Source: Rachicladosporium sp. CCFEE 5018
Taxonomy: Eukaryota; Ascomycota; Dothideomycetes; Cladosporiales; Cladosporiaceae
Direction: 5' to 3'
NCBI GenBank assembly: GCA_002077045.2
Contig: KZ111150.1
Span: 14,955 to 78,954, forward strand
Length of the DNA stretch: 64,000 nucleotides
Positions 42,222-51,783 of this stretch are shown one piece after another. The notes below the pieces were generated by a model. It had not been told where the DNA came from, searched no databases, and saw only the letters and a list, made by a program, of their open reading frames with translations. The first letter of the stretch is position 1, and each line of letters begins with the position of its first letter. The translations under genes and the position numbers were made by a program.

Positions 42222-43650
42222 ATGAGGAAGGATCCGTTCAAGCCAGCAGCGAGAGTCGCAGGCCAGCGACAAGATGTCTGGTCCATCGTCAACGAAGCAT
42301 GCGCAGCATCCTCACACAAAGCAATAAATCTTGGACAGGGTTTCTTCGGTTATAACCCTCCCGAGTTCGTGCTTGATGCGGCCAGAGAAGCGTTGGGCAA
42401 GGTAGAATGCAATCAGTACTCTCCGACGAAGGTATGAGTTGACCTGCAAACTTCTGTTCCTTGGACAGAGCCTGATCATGGCACATAGTAGGGTCGACCA
42501 CGACTAAAGAAAGCTATCGCTACTGCGTACTCGCCGTTCTTTGGACGAACGATCAATCCGGACACTGAAGTCACGATCACTACAGGCGCCAATGAGGGCA
42601 TGTTGTCAGCCTTTATGGGCTTCCTTGAGCAAGGCGACGAAGTGATTGTCTTCGAGCCTTTCTTCGATCAGTACATCTCAAACATCGAGATGCCTGGTGG
42701 AAAGGTAGTCTACGTGCCCATGACGCCACCTAAGAACGGAGCCACTCAGACGACGAGCGCGGGTGAGTGGTTCGTCGATATGAAACTCCTCGAAGATAAG
42801 ATCACCGACAAGACCCGAATGATCGTGCTGAACAGTCCACACAATCCTGTTGGTAAAGTCTTCTCGAAGGAGGAGCTGCAAGCTATCGGTGATCTGTGTG
42901 TGAAACACAACATCATTATCTTGAGTGATGAAGGTAGGCTGTCTCCAATGCTGATACACTTAGATTTTGCTGACGTATATCTAGTCTACGACCGCCTCTA
43001 CTACGTCCCCTTCACCCGCGTCGCCACCCTCTCCCCCGAGATCGCAGCCTTGACCCTTACAGTCGGTAGCGCAGGCAAGAACTTCTACGCCACAGGCTGG
43101 CGAGTCGGCTACCTCATCGGCCCTGAGCATCTGATCAAGTACGTCTCTGCGGCACACACGCGCATTTGCTACAGCAGTGTGAGTCCGTTGCAAGAAGCCA
43201 CCGCTGTCGCCTTCGAGCGAGCAGACGAGGAAGGCTTCTGGGACGATTCGAAGAAGGAGATGAAGGGCAAGATGGAGCGCTTTAATGAGATTTGGGATGA
43301 GCTTGGCCTGCCTGTAAGTCCTAAAGTCCATCGATTGTCATCTCCTCGCTAACACACGGCAGTACTCCATTCCCCAAGGTGGCTACTTCGTCCTCGTTAA
43401 CCTCGCCAAAGTCGAGCTCCCCGCGGACTACCCGTTTCCAGACCATGTGGCCAATCGTCCACGCGACTTCAAGCTCTCGTGGTTCTGCATCATGGAGCTC
43501 GGCGTCGCTGCAATCCCACCGACAGAGTTCTTCACAGATGCTAACGCGCATATTGTCGAGGACTGGCTGCGCTTTGCCGTGTGCAAAGAAGACAAGGTAC
43601 TGGAGAGCGCGAAGGAGCGGTTGAGAGGGCTGAAGAAGTATATCAAGTAG
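42222..43650 (+). CDS. BNA3: Kynurenine aminotransferase (kynurenine-oxoglutarate transaminase)
   Basis: Four exons: 42222-42431, 42492-42933, 42985-43313 and 43363-43650 (422 aa). Fold-type I PLP aminotransferase: INLGQGFFGYNPP, NQYSPTKGRPRLK, ITTGANEGM, EPFFDQYISNIEMPGGKVVYVP, NSPHNPVGKVF, SDEVYDRLYY and the PLP lysine in TVGSAGKNFYATGWRVGY, then AIPPTEFF and LRFAVCK. The order and motifs match yeast Bna3, which turns kynurenine into kynurenate. The start at 42222 has G at -3. An upstream in-frame ATG at 42123 (C at -3, weaker) would add an Arg-rich, acid-poor leader that could target mitochondria, so two forms by leaky scanning are possible. Confidence 0.92.
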
Positions 43651-43907
43651 TTATCACCTCGAAGACAGGCTCATAGTCTGATCATCGGACGCAGCGCAGC
43701 TACAGATCTAGCCTGCACACGTACGTGAATCTCTCCGAAAGAATGCAATGATCATCTGCTCCTCCTGTCGCAGTGCATGGAAGTCATGTAACATCGTTGC
43801 TTTGTACAGCGTATATACATATATGTTGCGCGTGGGTATCATTCTAACATCCAATCATGCAGCCCACTTTATCCTGTACATCATGCCCAAACCCTCGCAC
43901 GCCTTCC

Positions 43908-46900
43908 TCACTTGTTCTCTGCAGCGAACCTCTCTTCGTACGCTTGATCTTCATTATCGTCCTCATCACCCTGCACGCCACCCTTGCGCTCAATCTCCTG
44001 CCACAGCGCCACATCACCTTCCCACATACCGCCACCCCACTTTTGCCACCACTTGCTACCTCTCAAGGCGCTTTTGATTGTCTTCAGCGCGAATTCCATC
44101 ACGACAAGAATCGAGATTGTCCCAATGAAGACAAGCCACCACACCAGGTCCTTGCCAAAAGTATGGAAGAACCCGCCTTTGACATCGTAAGGCGACAAGT
44201 TCGCCGAGTACGCAGCTGATAGGAAACAGTTCCACGCCCACCAGCCTGCGAATGTGACTGTAAACGAGATGGCTATCGGCAGGGACTTCGTGTGCGTTTC
44301 GAGGAGCAGGAGCTTAACGTTCGTCCAGACGATGGCGATGGTGAAGCAAAGGTCCCCGAGCGCGAAGAGACCGTTATCGCCCATCTCATTACCCTTGGCG
44401 TAGATCGACCACGGTATGATGAAGATGATCACGCCCTGGGCCAAACCGCCGATCATCCAGACCAGGTAGCGACGCAGATTAAGTCCGCTGTTTTGCTGCC
44501 CATAAGCGTACAGCTCAGGCACAGCAAGAAGCGTCTTGGCGCTGAGGTCTCGTTCGACAATGCCAGGCATGATGACGCAGAGCGATGTGAAAAGCGTGTT
44601 CAGCGCTGTCAAAGACCAGGACTCGTACAGACTTGTCCCCGTGTAGCCGTTGCTACGTTGGTACATTGCTTGAGGAGTGTAGAACAGCATCTCCTTCCAG
44701 AAAGTCGCCAGTACGAAGCGAGCGGTACGGACGTAGTTCCATCGGCCGTGGACAAGAAGCAGCTGCTGTAGGAAGCGAAATTGTGCTATGCTGTAGTCCG
44801 CGACGCGGGCGGCTTGGAGGCCTTCCTTACCAGAGATACCAACGCCAACGTGTGCGGACTGCAACATGGCGACGTCATTCGCCCCATCACCGATGGCGAG
44901 CGTGAGAGTGTTGGGAAGGTGTTGTGGTATGCTGAGGGCAATCGAAGCCTTCTGCGCAGGTGATGCGCGACAGCAGATTACCGAGGAGAGCGCGAAGATC
45001 AGGCTGTAGAATTGCTTCTGCAGATCTGGCGAGGCGTCAACAACAGAGAGCGTGTAACCGTCGATAACAGCTACACTGTGTGTGATCGAGTCCGTAGCAA
45101 TAGTCTCCGCCGCGTTTTGAAGCTGTGTGGGCAAATCACCTTTCGATGCGTCGAAGATGAAGACGTGGGATTCTGGTTTGCAGATGCGTGCCGAGTGCGC
45201 GATATTGATAGCCGTTTCGCGCTTGTCACCCGTGAGCATCCAGATCTTGATGTTAGCCCTGCGTAGCTTGTCAATCGTCTCAGGCACCCCTTCCTGCAGC
45301 TTGTCCTCTATAGCCGATGCGCCGAGTAAGTCCATGTCCTGCTCGAGCATCTCGGCAACATCCTCGATTCGCTGTTGTCGGTCGACGAGTGACGTCGTGG
45401 CATCTTGGTATAGCTTCTTCCATGCAGTGTACTCTGCGGCAGGAATGACTTTTTGCGTGAAGAGCAGAGTCCTCAAGCCCTCAGTCGCAAAGTCGTCGAG
45501 GTGTTGGAAACATCGAGCAAAAGTCTGCGCGTCGTCAAGTGTTGGCGACTGTTCTTGACTTTGCCTCCTATCGAAGGTTGGCACCCGAAGCCCGTCCGTT
45601 GACCGTCCTGGTGGCGCCAGTGATCTCGCTCTAGACTGGCTACGTGACCGTGGTACATCCATTGAACGTCTGATGCGCTCTATAGCCATACTTGCCCTGC
45701 CTTCGACACGCGTGCGACGGTCGAGCTGATTGCTTCGTCTGTTAAGTCGTCTGTGGACTTCCGTGCTCCGGCGCACGTCCCGCGAAGTACGAACCGCCAG
45801 CTCGGCCTGCTTTAGTCTGGGGATCAGTACGCTGTCAGCGCCTTTGCACAGCAGCCAGACCTTGCCATCTGGACAGCGCAGAACGATGCTCATGCGCTTG
45901 CGCTTGCTACTGAACTCGATGACGTCCAGGATCTCGTATGTCGACTTGTCTTGTTCACCGTTTCGATCCGTCGTTAAGAGTGTGATAGAGTGAGTGGAGC
46001 GAGCCAGGATAGTGAAGCCGAGCTCATGCGCTACACGGACGAGAGCTAGCTCATCTGGCGAAGAGGCCTGGAAGTCGACCGCGCCGTCGTCCTTCAGCTC
46101 CGGCAAACAGGTGTGGCACAGCGCCAGGCCAAGTAGATAATTCCGCGCCTTACATGAGAAAGCCGTGTTCGGGTGCGCATTGATTTGAGCGATCAGATCG
46201 GTAGTGCTTTGCTCACGCGTCGACGCTGCCGACGCCCGCGGACGGCTGGACGACCGTCTAGCAACCTGAGGACGAAGAGACTCCTGTCCCTTCTCGAACG
46301 CAAATTCGGTGACTTCGATGCTGGGCTTGACAGCGCCCGACCTTCGAGGCTCATGGCTTGCTCGACGTGAGGCGCTCGTTGCAGTGTCTTGGTCATCAAT
46401 ACCATGTCGCCATACAGTCCCTGCCACGCTCAGCTTCCTGAACTTCATGACATTCTCCGTGAGCGTGCCAGTCTTGTCGCTCAGGATGAACCCGACTTGA
46501 CCTAGATTCTCCAGGATGGTGTTGGTGTTACACCTCATCGGCTCATTGCTGACCTCGTCATACATCGTCACATCGTTAGTGATGAGCCACTGCTGACAGA
46601 GCTTGACGATCTCCAAGCTCACGTACAAGCTCAGCGGAATGAGATTGTTGAACATAATGAGATAGCCGATGATGATTTCTTGAAATCCCACAGGCGCGTC
46701 CTCCATATACCAGGACTGCTGCTCGACTTGGTTGTGCCACAGCAGATAGCCGCCAGAGCAGCCGACAGCCAGGATGACCACATACGCTATGAGTGTAAGT
46801 ATCACCTGATTGGCATAGCGTTCCAGTCGTGGCTTCTTGGCTTTCGGGTGATGATTGGCATTCATCCTGATCTTGGTCTCTTCGCCAGTATTCACTACAA

Positions 46901-47948
46901 GTCCGATCGCCTTGGTTGTGTTGCGGAGTGTACTGCCGCGGAGCAAGATCTCGGACAGTGTCAGGGGGCGAGTATGATCATTCATCATCATCCTGCCATC
47001 GAACGAATAGAGTGTCCGATTTGGGTCTTCCACCGCGACACTTCCATTGCACTCTCGAATGCCAGCGATTGTGCCACACTGCTTCTGCGTGGCTGAAAGT
47101 GCTTGCTTGGCCTTCAGGTTCGTTTCTCCGTCGAGAGCCATAGTCTCGATGTATGCAACGCCCTCTTCACCCGATGCGTGTAGTAGTACCAGGTCTGCAG
47201 GCACCGGATCGTCACGCTTGAGCATGACAAAGTCACCGACTCGTATGTTGTGCCACTGCACATGCGTCCATGAGAAATCGGCATCTTGCTCCTCATTGCC
47301 TTTCACCATCTCAGCCTGCTTGTCCGTCGCACGCGTCCTGCCTATACGTGACCGTGGCTTGCCACCCATAACTCCTGCTTGACTCTGGCTACCACGCCTC
47401 TTAAGCACAGTAGCAGTAGCCCGGTTCTCCACCTTGTCCATCTTATGCCTCCGCCAGTCATCCCACCCTTCCTTGAACATCGTTAACAAGACGAAAAAGG
47501 TCAAAGGCAGGATCGTGGTGTAGTTGCCTGTAGTACTCAGACCCGGAATGGTCTGCGGTACGCCTACGCACAGAAAGTAAAAGTTTGAAAGTCGTGTCAG
47601 CTGGAACCACAGCTGTCGGGGAAAGAAGTCCCATGGCGTGTAGCGCGCAGATCGGATCGAATTACTGATATAGTTGTGGCCTCGCCGCTCATCGATCAGA
47701 GAGTGATCATGGCACGCTTGAATGGGTATGTGTCGACCGTCTTTCGACGGAGCCAGGACCTTGCCACGGAAGACAGGTGCAACATAGCTCTCATATGTTG
47801 TACCGAGTCTGATCTTTGCGCGTCTGGCCAGTGACCTCACTGTCGGGCTCTGCTTATTGACTTCGCCAGCCTCCCCCGAGCTGCTGTCGCTGGGCGCCGC
47901 AGCCGTCTTCTCTTCGACGTGGGAGCCATTGGCACCACCCATTCTCAC
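43908..47948 (-). CDS. P4-type ATPase, phospholipid flippase (Dnf3-like)
   Basis: 1346 aa, single exon. Marks in order: N-terminal NSIRSARYTPWDFFPRQL, DGETNLK (actuator loop), the phosphorylated Asp in ILSDKTGTLTENVM near residue 490, KGADSVL, LTGDKRETAINIA near 908, and GDGANDVAMLQ near 1021, followed by the P4-type C-terminal membrane part (YNLIFTS-like LNTLFTSLCVIMPGIVERD). ENLGQVGFILSDKTG and the long Arg/Ser-rich insert at about residues 720-800 fit Dnf3 rather than Drs2, Dnf1/2 or Neo1. Flippases move phospholipids from the outer to the inner leaflet of Golgi, endosomal or plasma membranes, usually with a Cdc50-type partner not seen here. The subfamily call is by eye. Confidence 0.92.
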   Translation of the reverse strand: MRMGGANGSHVEEKTAAAPSDSSSGEAGEVNKQSPTVRSLARRAKIRLGTTYESYVAPVFRGKVLAPSKDGRHIPIQACHDHSLIDERRGHNYISNSIRSARYTPWDFFPRQLWFQLTRLSNFYFLCVGVPQTIPGLSTTGNYTTILPLTFFVLLTMFKEGWDDWRRHKMDKVENRATATVLKRRGSQSQAGVMGGKPRSRIGRTRATDKQAEMVKGNEEQDADFSWTHVQWHNIRVGDFVMLKRDDPVPADLVLLHASGEEGVAYIETMALDGETNLKAKQALSATQKQCGTIAGIRECNGSVAVEDPNRTLYSFDGRMMMNDHTRPLTLSEILLRGSTLRNTTKAIGLVVNTGEETKIRMNANHHPKAKKPRLERYANQVILTLIAYVVILAVGCSGGYLLWHNQVEQQSWYMEDAPVGFQEIIIGYLIMFNNLIPLSLYVSLEIVKLCQQWLITNDVTMYDEVSNEPMRCNTNTILENLGQVGFILSDKTGTLTENVMKFRKLSVAGTVWRHGIDDQDTATSASRRASHEPRRSGAVKPSIEVTEFAFEKGQESLRPQVARRSSSRPRASAASTREQSTTDLIAQINAHPNTAFSCKARNYLLGLALCHTCLPELKDDGAVDFQASSPDELALVRVAHELGFTILARSTHSITLLTTDRNGEQDKSTYEILDVIEFSSKRKRMSIVLRCPDGKVWLLCKGADSVLIPRLKQAELAVRTSRDVRRSTEVHRRLNRRSNQLDRRTRVEGRASMAIERIRRSMDVPRSRSQSRARSLAPPGRSTDGLRVPTFDRRQSQEQSPTLDDAQTFARCFQHLDDFATEGLRTLLFTQKVIPAAEYTAWKKLYQDATTSLVDRQQRIEDVAEMLEQDMDLLGASAIEDKLQEGVPETIDKLRRANIKIWMLTGDKRETAINIAHSARICKPESHVFIFDASKGDLPTQLQNAAETIATDSITHSVAVIDGYTLSVVDASPDLQKQFYSLIFALSSVICCRASPAQKASIALSIPQHLPNTLTLAIGDGANDVAMLQSAHVGVGISGKEGLQAARVADYSIAQFRFLQQLLLVHGRWNYVRTARFVLATFWKEMLFYTPQAMYQRSNGYTGTSLYESWSLTALNTLFTSLCVIMPGIVERDLSAKTLLAVPELYAYGQQNSGLNLRRYLVWMIGGLAQGVIIFIIPWSIYAKGNEMGDNGLFALGDLCFTIAIVWTNVKLLLLETHTKSLPIAISFTVTFAGWWAWNCFLSAAYSANLSPYDVKGGFFHTFGKDLVWWLVFIGTISILVVMEFALKTIKSALRGSKWWQKWGGGMWEGDVALWQEIERKGGVQGDEDDNEDQAYEERFAAENK

Positions 47949-48706
47949 ATAAGACTCCTACCACTGCACCGACTCTCGGCCAGCGCCCATACCTTCCCAA
48001 GTCGTATACCTTCCCCCAAGCCGTCGTTTATCAGACAGGGATAATCTCGCTCATGAGACGAAGAGTCGTTCGCAGCGCGAGACACGAAACGAAAGCGACA
48101 GACAGGAACGTAGCGACAGACGAGAGAGCGTACTTACAGAAAGTGCGCTTCACATAGAATGAAGTATCATGACCGCAACACGTGGAGGGGCGTGGTTTCA
48201 ATGGTAGAGCCAAGCCTCGCAAGCCTCGTACCCAAGGGACATGACGCGCAACGTGACAAGCTCGAGCCCTGCATCTGAAGTGACGCCAAGGCGCAACGCC
48301 ACCACGTGCCTGGCCGTTGGAAGTGAACCATGTATTCGACTTCTCTCGTGCGGAAGAGAGCATTGACAGCGCCAGTGTCTTCGCGAAGGTTCGACCACGG
48401 CGCGACCGCTTCATCTGAAAGCGCGATAGTTGGATGAGTACCTGTCGATCTGGCAGCGCAGAACCGTGCAATCGTGGCGATGGACCTCATCGTGGCGATG
48501 GACCTGAGCGGGAAGGGGTCATGCCAGGCTGTCAAGGTGGTGACTGTTACCTCAAGTGTACGCTGAAGGGGTGAGAGACGATGGTGGATCATTCATAGGT
48601 TGCATTGATCCGTCTATATACTCAGAGTCCCTCCTCGTCCCCTCCCTCCATGTGAGAACGACGGCAAACCCCGACGCTCACATCATCCACCGTCAGCACC
48701 ATACCC
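47949..48706. other. Upstream region of the flippase gene
   Basis: Probably promoter and 5' leader of the flippase gene. A minus-strand frame (48031-48471) is Arg-rich and does not look like a protein. A small 18-bp tandem duplication lies inside (48471-48506). Confidence 0.45.
48471..48506. repeat. 18-bp direct tandem duplication
   Basis: ATCGTGGCGATGGACCT occurs at 48471 and again at 48489, adjacent copies with an 18-base period. Simple slippage duplication in noncoding DNA. Confidence 0.85.
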
Positions 48707-48955
48707 ACAGCGATGCCCACCATTGACCCAACGACGTTCCTCCGCAACGAAGTCCGAGATACTGATGTTTCCACCTAGCGAATGCCTACCACACTAATCC
48801 TCCCTGACAGCGATGCCCAGTCACAGTGATGACTCTCCCCCCACGATCTGAGGTACACCGCAACGATCGCTACCCAAATGACGCTCCTCTACAGTGATGC
48901 CACGACAGCCGAAGTACACCGCAACGGCCGTCCCAATGATGAGTCCCTCCTCTTT
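48707..48955. repeat. Degenerate tandem repeat, about 60-70 bp unit
   Basis: Related segments follow one another, each with a CAG[CT]GATG start. The clearest pair shares GTACACCGCAACG at 48853 and 48914 (61 bp apart), each followed by a pyrimidine-rich piece and CCAAATGACG or CCAATGATGA and CTCCTCT. Copies differ by many substitutions. No ORF crosses them. Old minisatellite-like DNA. Confidence 0.55.
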
Positions 48956-49339
48956 CACTCTGCTTAGCTTCCCACTTCGGCCACTCGCCTAAGCAAGCTC
49001 CATCGTGGTAGTAACGCCGCGCACCGACGTGAAGGTGAGAGTAATGATGTGGCACTGCCTCTTTCGAGGCCCAGCACCGCGCGGCTGAGACGAGATCGCC
49101 GTTCGGCTCTCTCGACCCACCCCGGTATTTTCCGAGGCCGCCCCCTGGTAGGCAAGGCGGGTTCTTCATCCTGCCTTCAGCAGCGCAAAGCATGACTGGA
49201 CAGTCTGACTCGAGCATTCGGTGATCTTGTGATGGTTGAAGGGCTCCGCGGTACGCCACATCTCTGTAGTAGGTCGTGATGTGGTAGAGTAAGTATTCGG
49301 TCGCGTTCTTACCGATTTTGAGGACGTCGGCAACGGTAA
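48956..49339. other. Intergenic, nothing recognised
   Basis: Between two degenerate repeat blocks. Minus-strand frames here (48870-49259) have no family features. Confidence 0.4.
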
Positions 49340-49690
49340 CCTGTATGTTGGCTGTTGCTTGGCGTCTTCATCGGTTTTCGGGGGTCGATACGGTGGCCGG
49401 TGATGTTGGCTGTACTTGATCCTCGGTGGTGGTGCATCGCGGGATGACGTTCGCGTGCGAGATATGGGGTGTTCGGTTCGAATCGTCGGCTACGGTCGCC
49501 GATAGTGTTGGCTCTGCTTGACGTTCGTTGAGGTGGTAGTTCGAAGCAACGGCACCGTCGCCGGTATAGTTGGCTGTGCTTGAAGCTTGGCGAGGTGGTG
49601 TTGGTGGTCCGAGGGCATCGACACGGTGGCCGGTAGTGTTGGCTGTGCTTGATGATCGGTTGGTCCGGTGCAGCAGGGGATGACGGTCGC
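49340..49690. repeat. Degenerate repeat block with GTTGGCTGTGCTTGA core
   Basis: A core like GTTGGCTGTGCTTGA recurs at about 49347, 49405, 49507, 49569 and 49638 (spacings 58-102 bp), usually preceded by GGTGGCCGGT or TCGCCGATA. A second element (GGGATGACGTTCGCGTGC) is found near 49442 and 49678. On the minus strand a 168-codon frame reads through it with repeated KHSQ-like peptide blocks, but I judge that frame to be a by-product. The block lies at the 3' end of the orphan gene. Confidence 0.6.
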
Positions 49691-49697
49691 GTGCTAG

Positions 49698-50492
49698 TCA
49701 TGGGGTTTGCGGAAAGGAGGTAAAGGTGAGGTGGGAGCTCTGGCGAAAGGGCGTGACTCGATCGTCCAGGTCCATTGGGTCGCCTGGGCTTTGTGTGATG
49801 CGACGTGGTCGCCAAAGATCCCTGACGTAGACACTTGTATGCATTGCTGCTCGGGATGTCGTGATTTCTTGCATACTCGCTTGCCTTTCGGCAATGAGCT
49901 GCTCGATCGCTCTGTGCGCGGCCAAGTATGGCTCGGTGTCGTTCCGTAGCGCGCTGTTGGGTCGATCCAGGTCCAGGAAGATCCAGGGATCCATCTCGGA
50001 CTCATCCCAGGGCGTCGTTGGTAGTGGTGCAACTGTGTTCCGACGTAGGGGAGACTTGGACGTGTTTGGCGCTTGCTTCTTGGTGATGCGAAAGCGACGC
50101 CTAAGTCTGCGGCCGTAATTGACCGACTTCTTCTTCAGTGCCTTCTTGAGGCGTTCGTACATGCTCTCCTCTTCGGAGAGTAGTAGCAGTTTTCGGTTCG
50201 ATAGCCAGCCTTTGCCCAGGCGACTTTTCGCTTCCACACTCATCGACTGTACGTTCTTCCGCGAGTACACAAAGTCGCTGCACGTAAAGAGCTCGCGTTC
50301 GATGTGCTTGGGAAGACGATAATGCCGCAAGTCGCGGAATTCGGTCATTGAGTAGCCGCGATCCTTTGCTACCGTTGGTAGTAGAGCTGGTGTCGTGTAC
50401 TTGGACTGATGAGGGCGTTTGATTGGCGATGCGAAGGAGATCTCTTTGAGTATCATTTCGAGTGGCGTAACTGGGATGATTGGTGTAGACAT
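49698..50492 (-). CDS. Hypothetical basic protein, family not recognised
   Basis: 264 aa, single exon. No signal peptide or membrane helix. The middle is strongly basic (RLKKALKKKSVNYGRRLRRR, about residues 119-138), which could bind nucleic acid or act as a nuclear signal. Before it is a region with alternating charged residues (YRLPKHIERELFTCSDFVYS); after it come an acidic-aromatic segment (WDESEMDPWIFLDLDRP) and a helix-prone stretch (AAHRAIEQLIAERQASMQ). The length and even residue make-up suggest a real, lineage-specific gene. The C-terminus ends at the edge of the repeat block. Function unknown. Confidence 0.55.
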   Translation of the reverse strand: MSTPIIPVTPLEMILKEISFASPIKRPHQSKYTTPALLPTVAKDRGYSMTEFRDLRHYRLPKHIERELFTCSDFVYSRKNVQSMSVEAKSRLGKGWLSNRKLLLLSEEESMYERLKKALKKKSVNYGRRLRRRFRITKKQAPNTSKSPLRRNTVAPLPTTPWDESEMDPWIFLDLDRPNSALRNDTEPYLAAHRAIEQLIAERQASMQEITTSRAAMHTSVYVRDLWRPRRITQSPGDPMDLDDRVTPFRQSSHLTFTSFPQTP

Positions 50493-51783
50493 GGCGTATC
50501 GAACGTTGGTTTGTGACGCTGCTTGCGTGTGAAGTGGCTAAGCATGCGACCCGGGATTGTGTTTCGTCCTGAAGTAAGAAGTCAAAGTCAAGAGGGTAGA
50601 GAGCCCGGATTCTGAGTGTTTTGTTTGACAGAAAGAAGGACGAGAAGATGGGAAAAGCAGTCGGTACATATACCCAGTATAGCGTCAAGGTACTGAGAAC
50701 GAAAATAATACACACAACAGTCATGACTACCCGGCAACGCGTAGCTATAAGACCTACCTATAGAGCGTTCTACAGTAGGTCAGTTTCAACTGGTAACTCA
50801 AACGTGCCATGGTACGCATGGAGGCTTCGCGGTGAGTCAACATATGTGTGCAATCCATCGTCTCGCGTTGGCTAATTGCCTGTAACCCTAAAGCCGTATA
50901 GGTGCCAAGGATGTGGTAGCTTTGTGGGATGTACCAGCATCGCGTTCGTTCGTTGCTATGTGCTTGAACGAATCGATAGTGCTGATTCATATCACGTGAC
51001 AAGCCTCATAATGTGCGTGTCCGAATCCGCGATCGATTGTCGAAGATACATCGCGTGTAGGCCAGGGACGATCAACGGAAGACAGAAGCCATTGCGAGAT
51101 CCATTGCGATATGCGGCTACCAAGGCATGTGTATGGAGTGGCGCCCTTGTGCAATTGAAGTAAGAGCTTCTTTCGTCGCCATTCGCGGGCTCAAGTGCTC
51201 GCAGTAGTAACTCCCTTGCTCGACAGTGTACACACCCGCAAGTCACATCGGGGCCAACTCCCAAGGGCTTGGCAGAACGATAGAAACGGTATACTAATTT
51301 CTCGAGCTGGTGAGGATCTGAACCGAGTCGCTACACATATGGCTGTAGCAGTCATTCCTCGCTCGTCGCCCTGGAGAGAACTTCTCAACGAGCACGCGTC
51401 TAGTGGAAGAACAACTTCAATCTCTCGGCGTCGATCTCTCAACAGTATGGCATGTGTTGTACTCGCTATCGTGAGTGCGTTGACATGAGCAGAGGAACAT
51501 ATGAACGGAGTTGAGAGAGTCGAAGCTACAGTACCGTGGGACGAGAACGCCAAAGCCGCTGTTATGACGCAGTAAGACATTGATCCATCGGGCGGTCTGA
51601 CGCAGAAGTGTGAGGTGGCGACGATATTCTCGTATCCGCCGGAGGTGTTTGATAGTCACCGAGAAGAATCGAAAAGGTAGTCGCCAAGGGATAGCAATGC
51701 TACACGGCAGACTCGAATTCATGCCATCATCTCAATCATGTATACAGTCGTGCACTCTATCATGGGTGCATGATAACCTGCGT
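50493..51783. other. Intergenic, about 1.3 kb, nothing recognised
   Basis: Between the orphan gene (its promoter side) and the 3' end of the TBC gene. A minus frame from 50101 to 50724 is a shadow of the orphan gene. Other frames are short. Confidence 0.45.

Noticed and set aside
48185..48275. tRNA-like sequence (TTTCAATGGTAGAGCC with a CTCGAGCC further on)
   Set aside because: The A-box- and B-box-like parts are present, but the T-stem has mismatches and the acceptor ends do not pair, so I do not call a tRNA.
49309..49815. 168-codon minus-strand frame with repeated KHSQ-like peptides
   Set aside because: Follows from the underlying DNA repeat, very rich in Pro/Arg/His/Thr, and overlaps the end of the orphan gene in another frame.
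50881..50900. Short CCCTAAA-like string suggesting an interstitial telomere repeat
   Set aside because: A single partial unit (AACCCTAAA) only; expected by chance.
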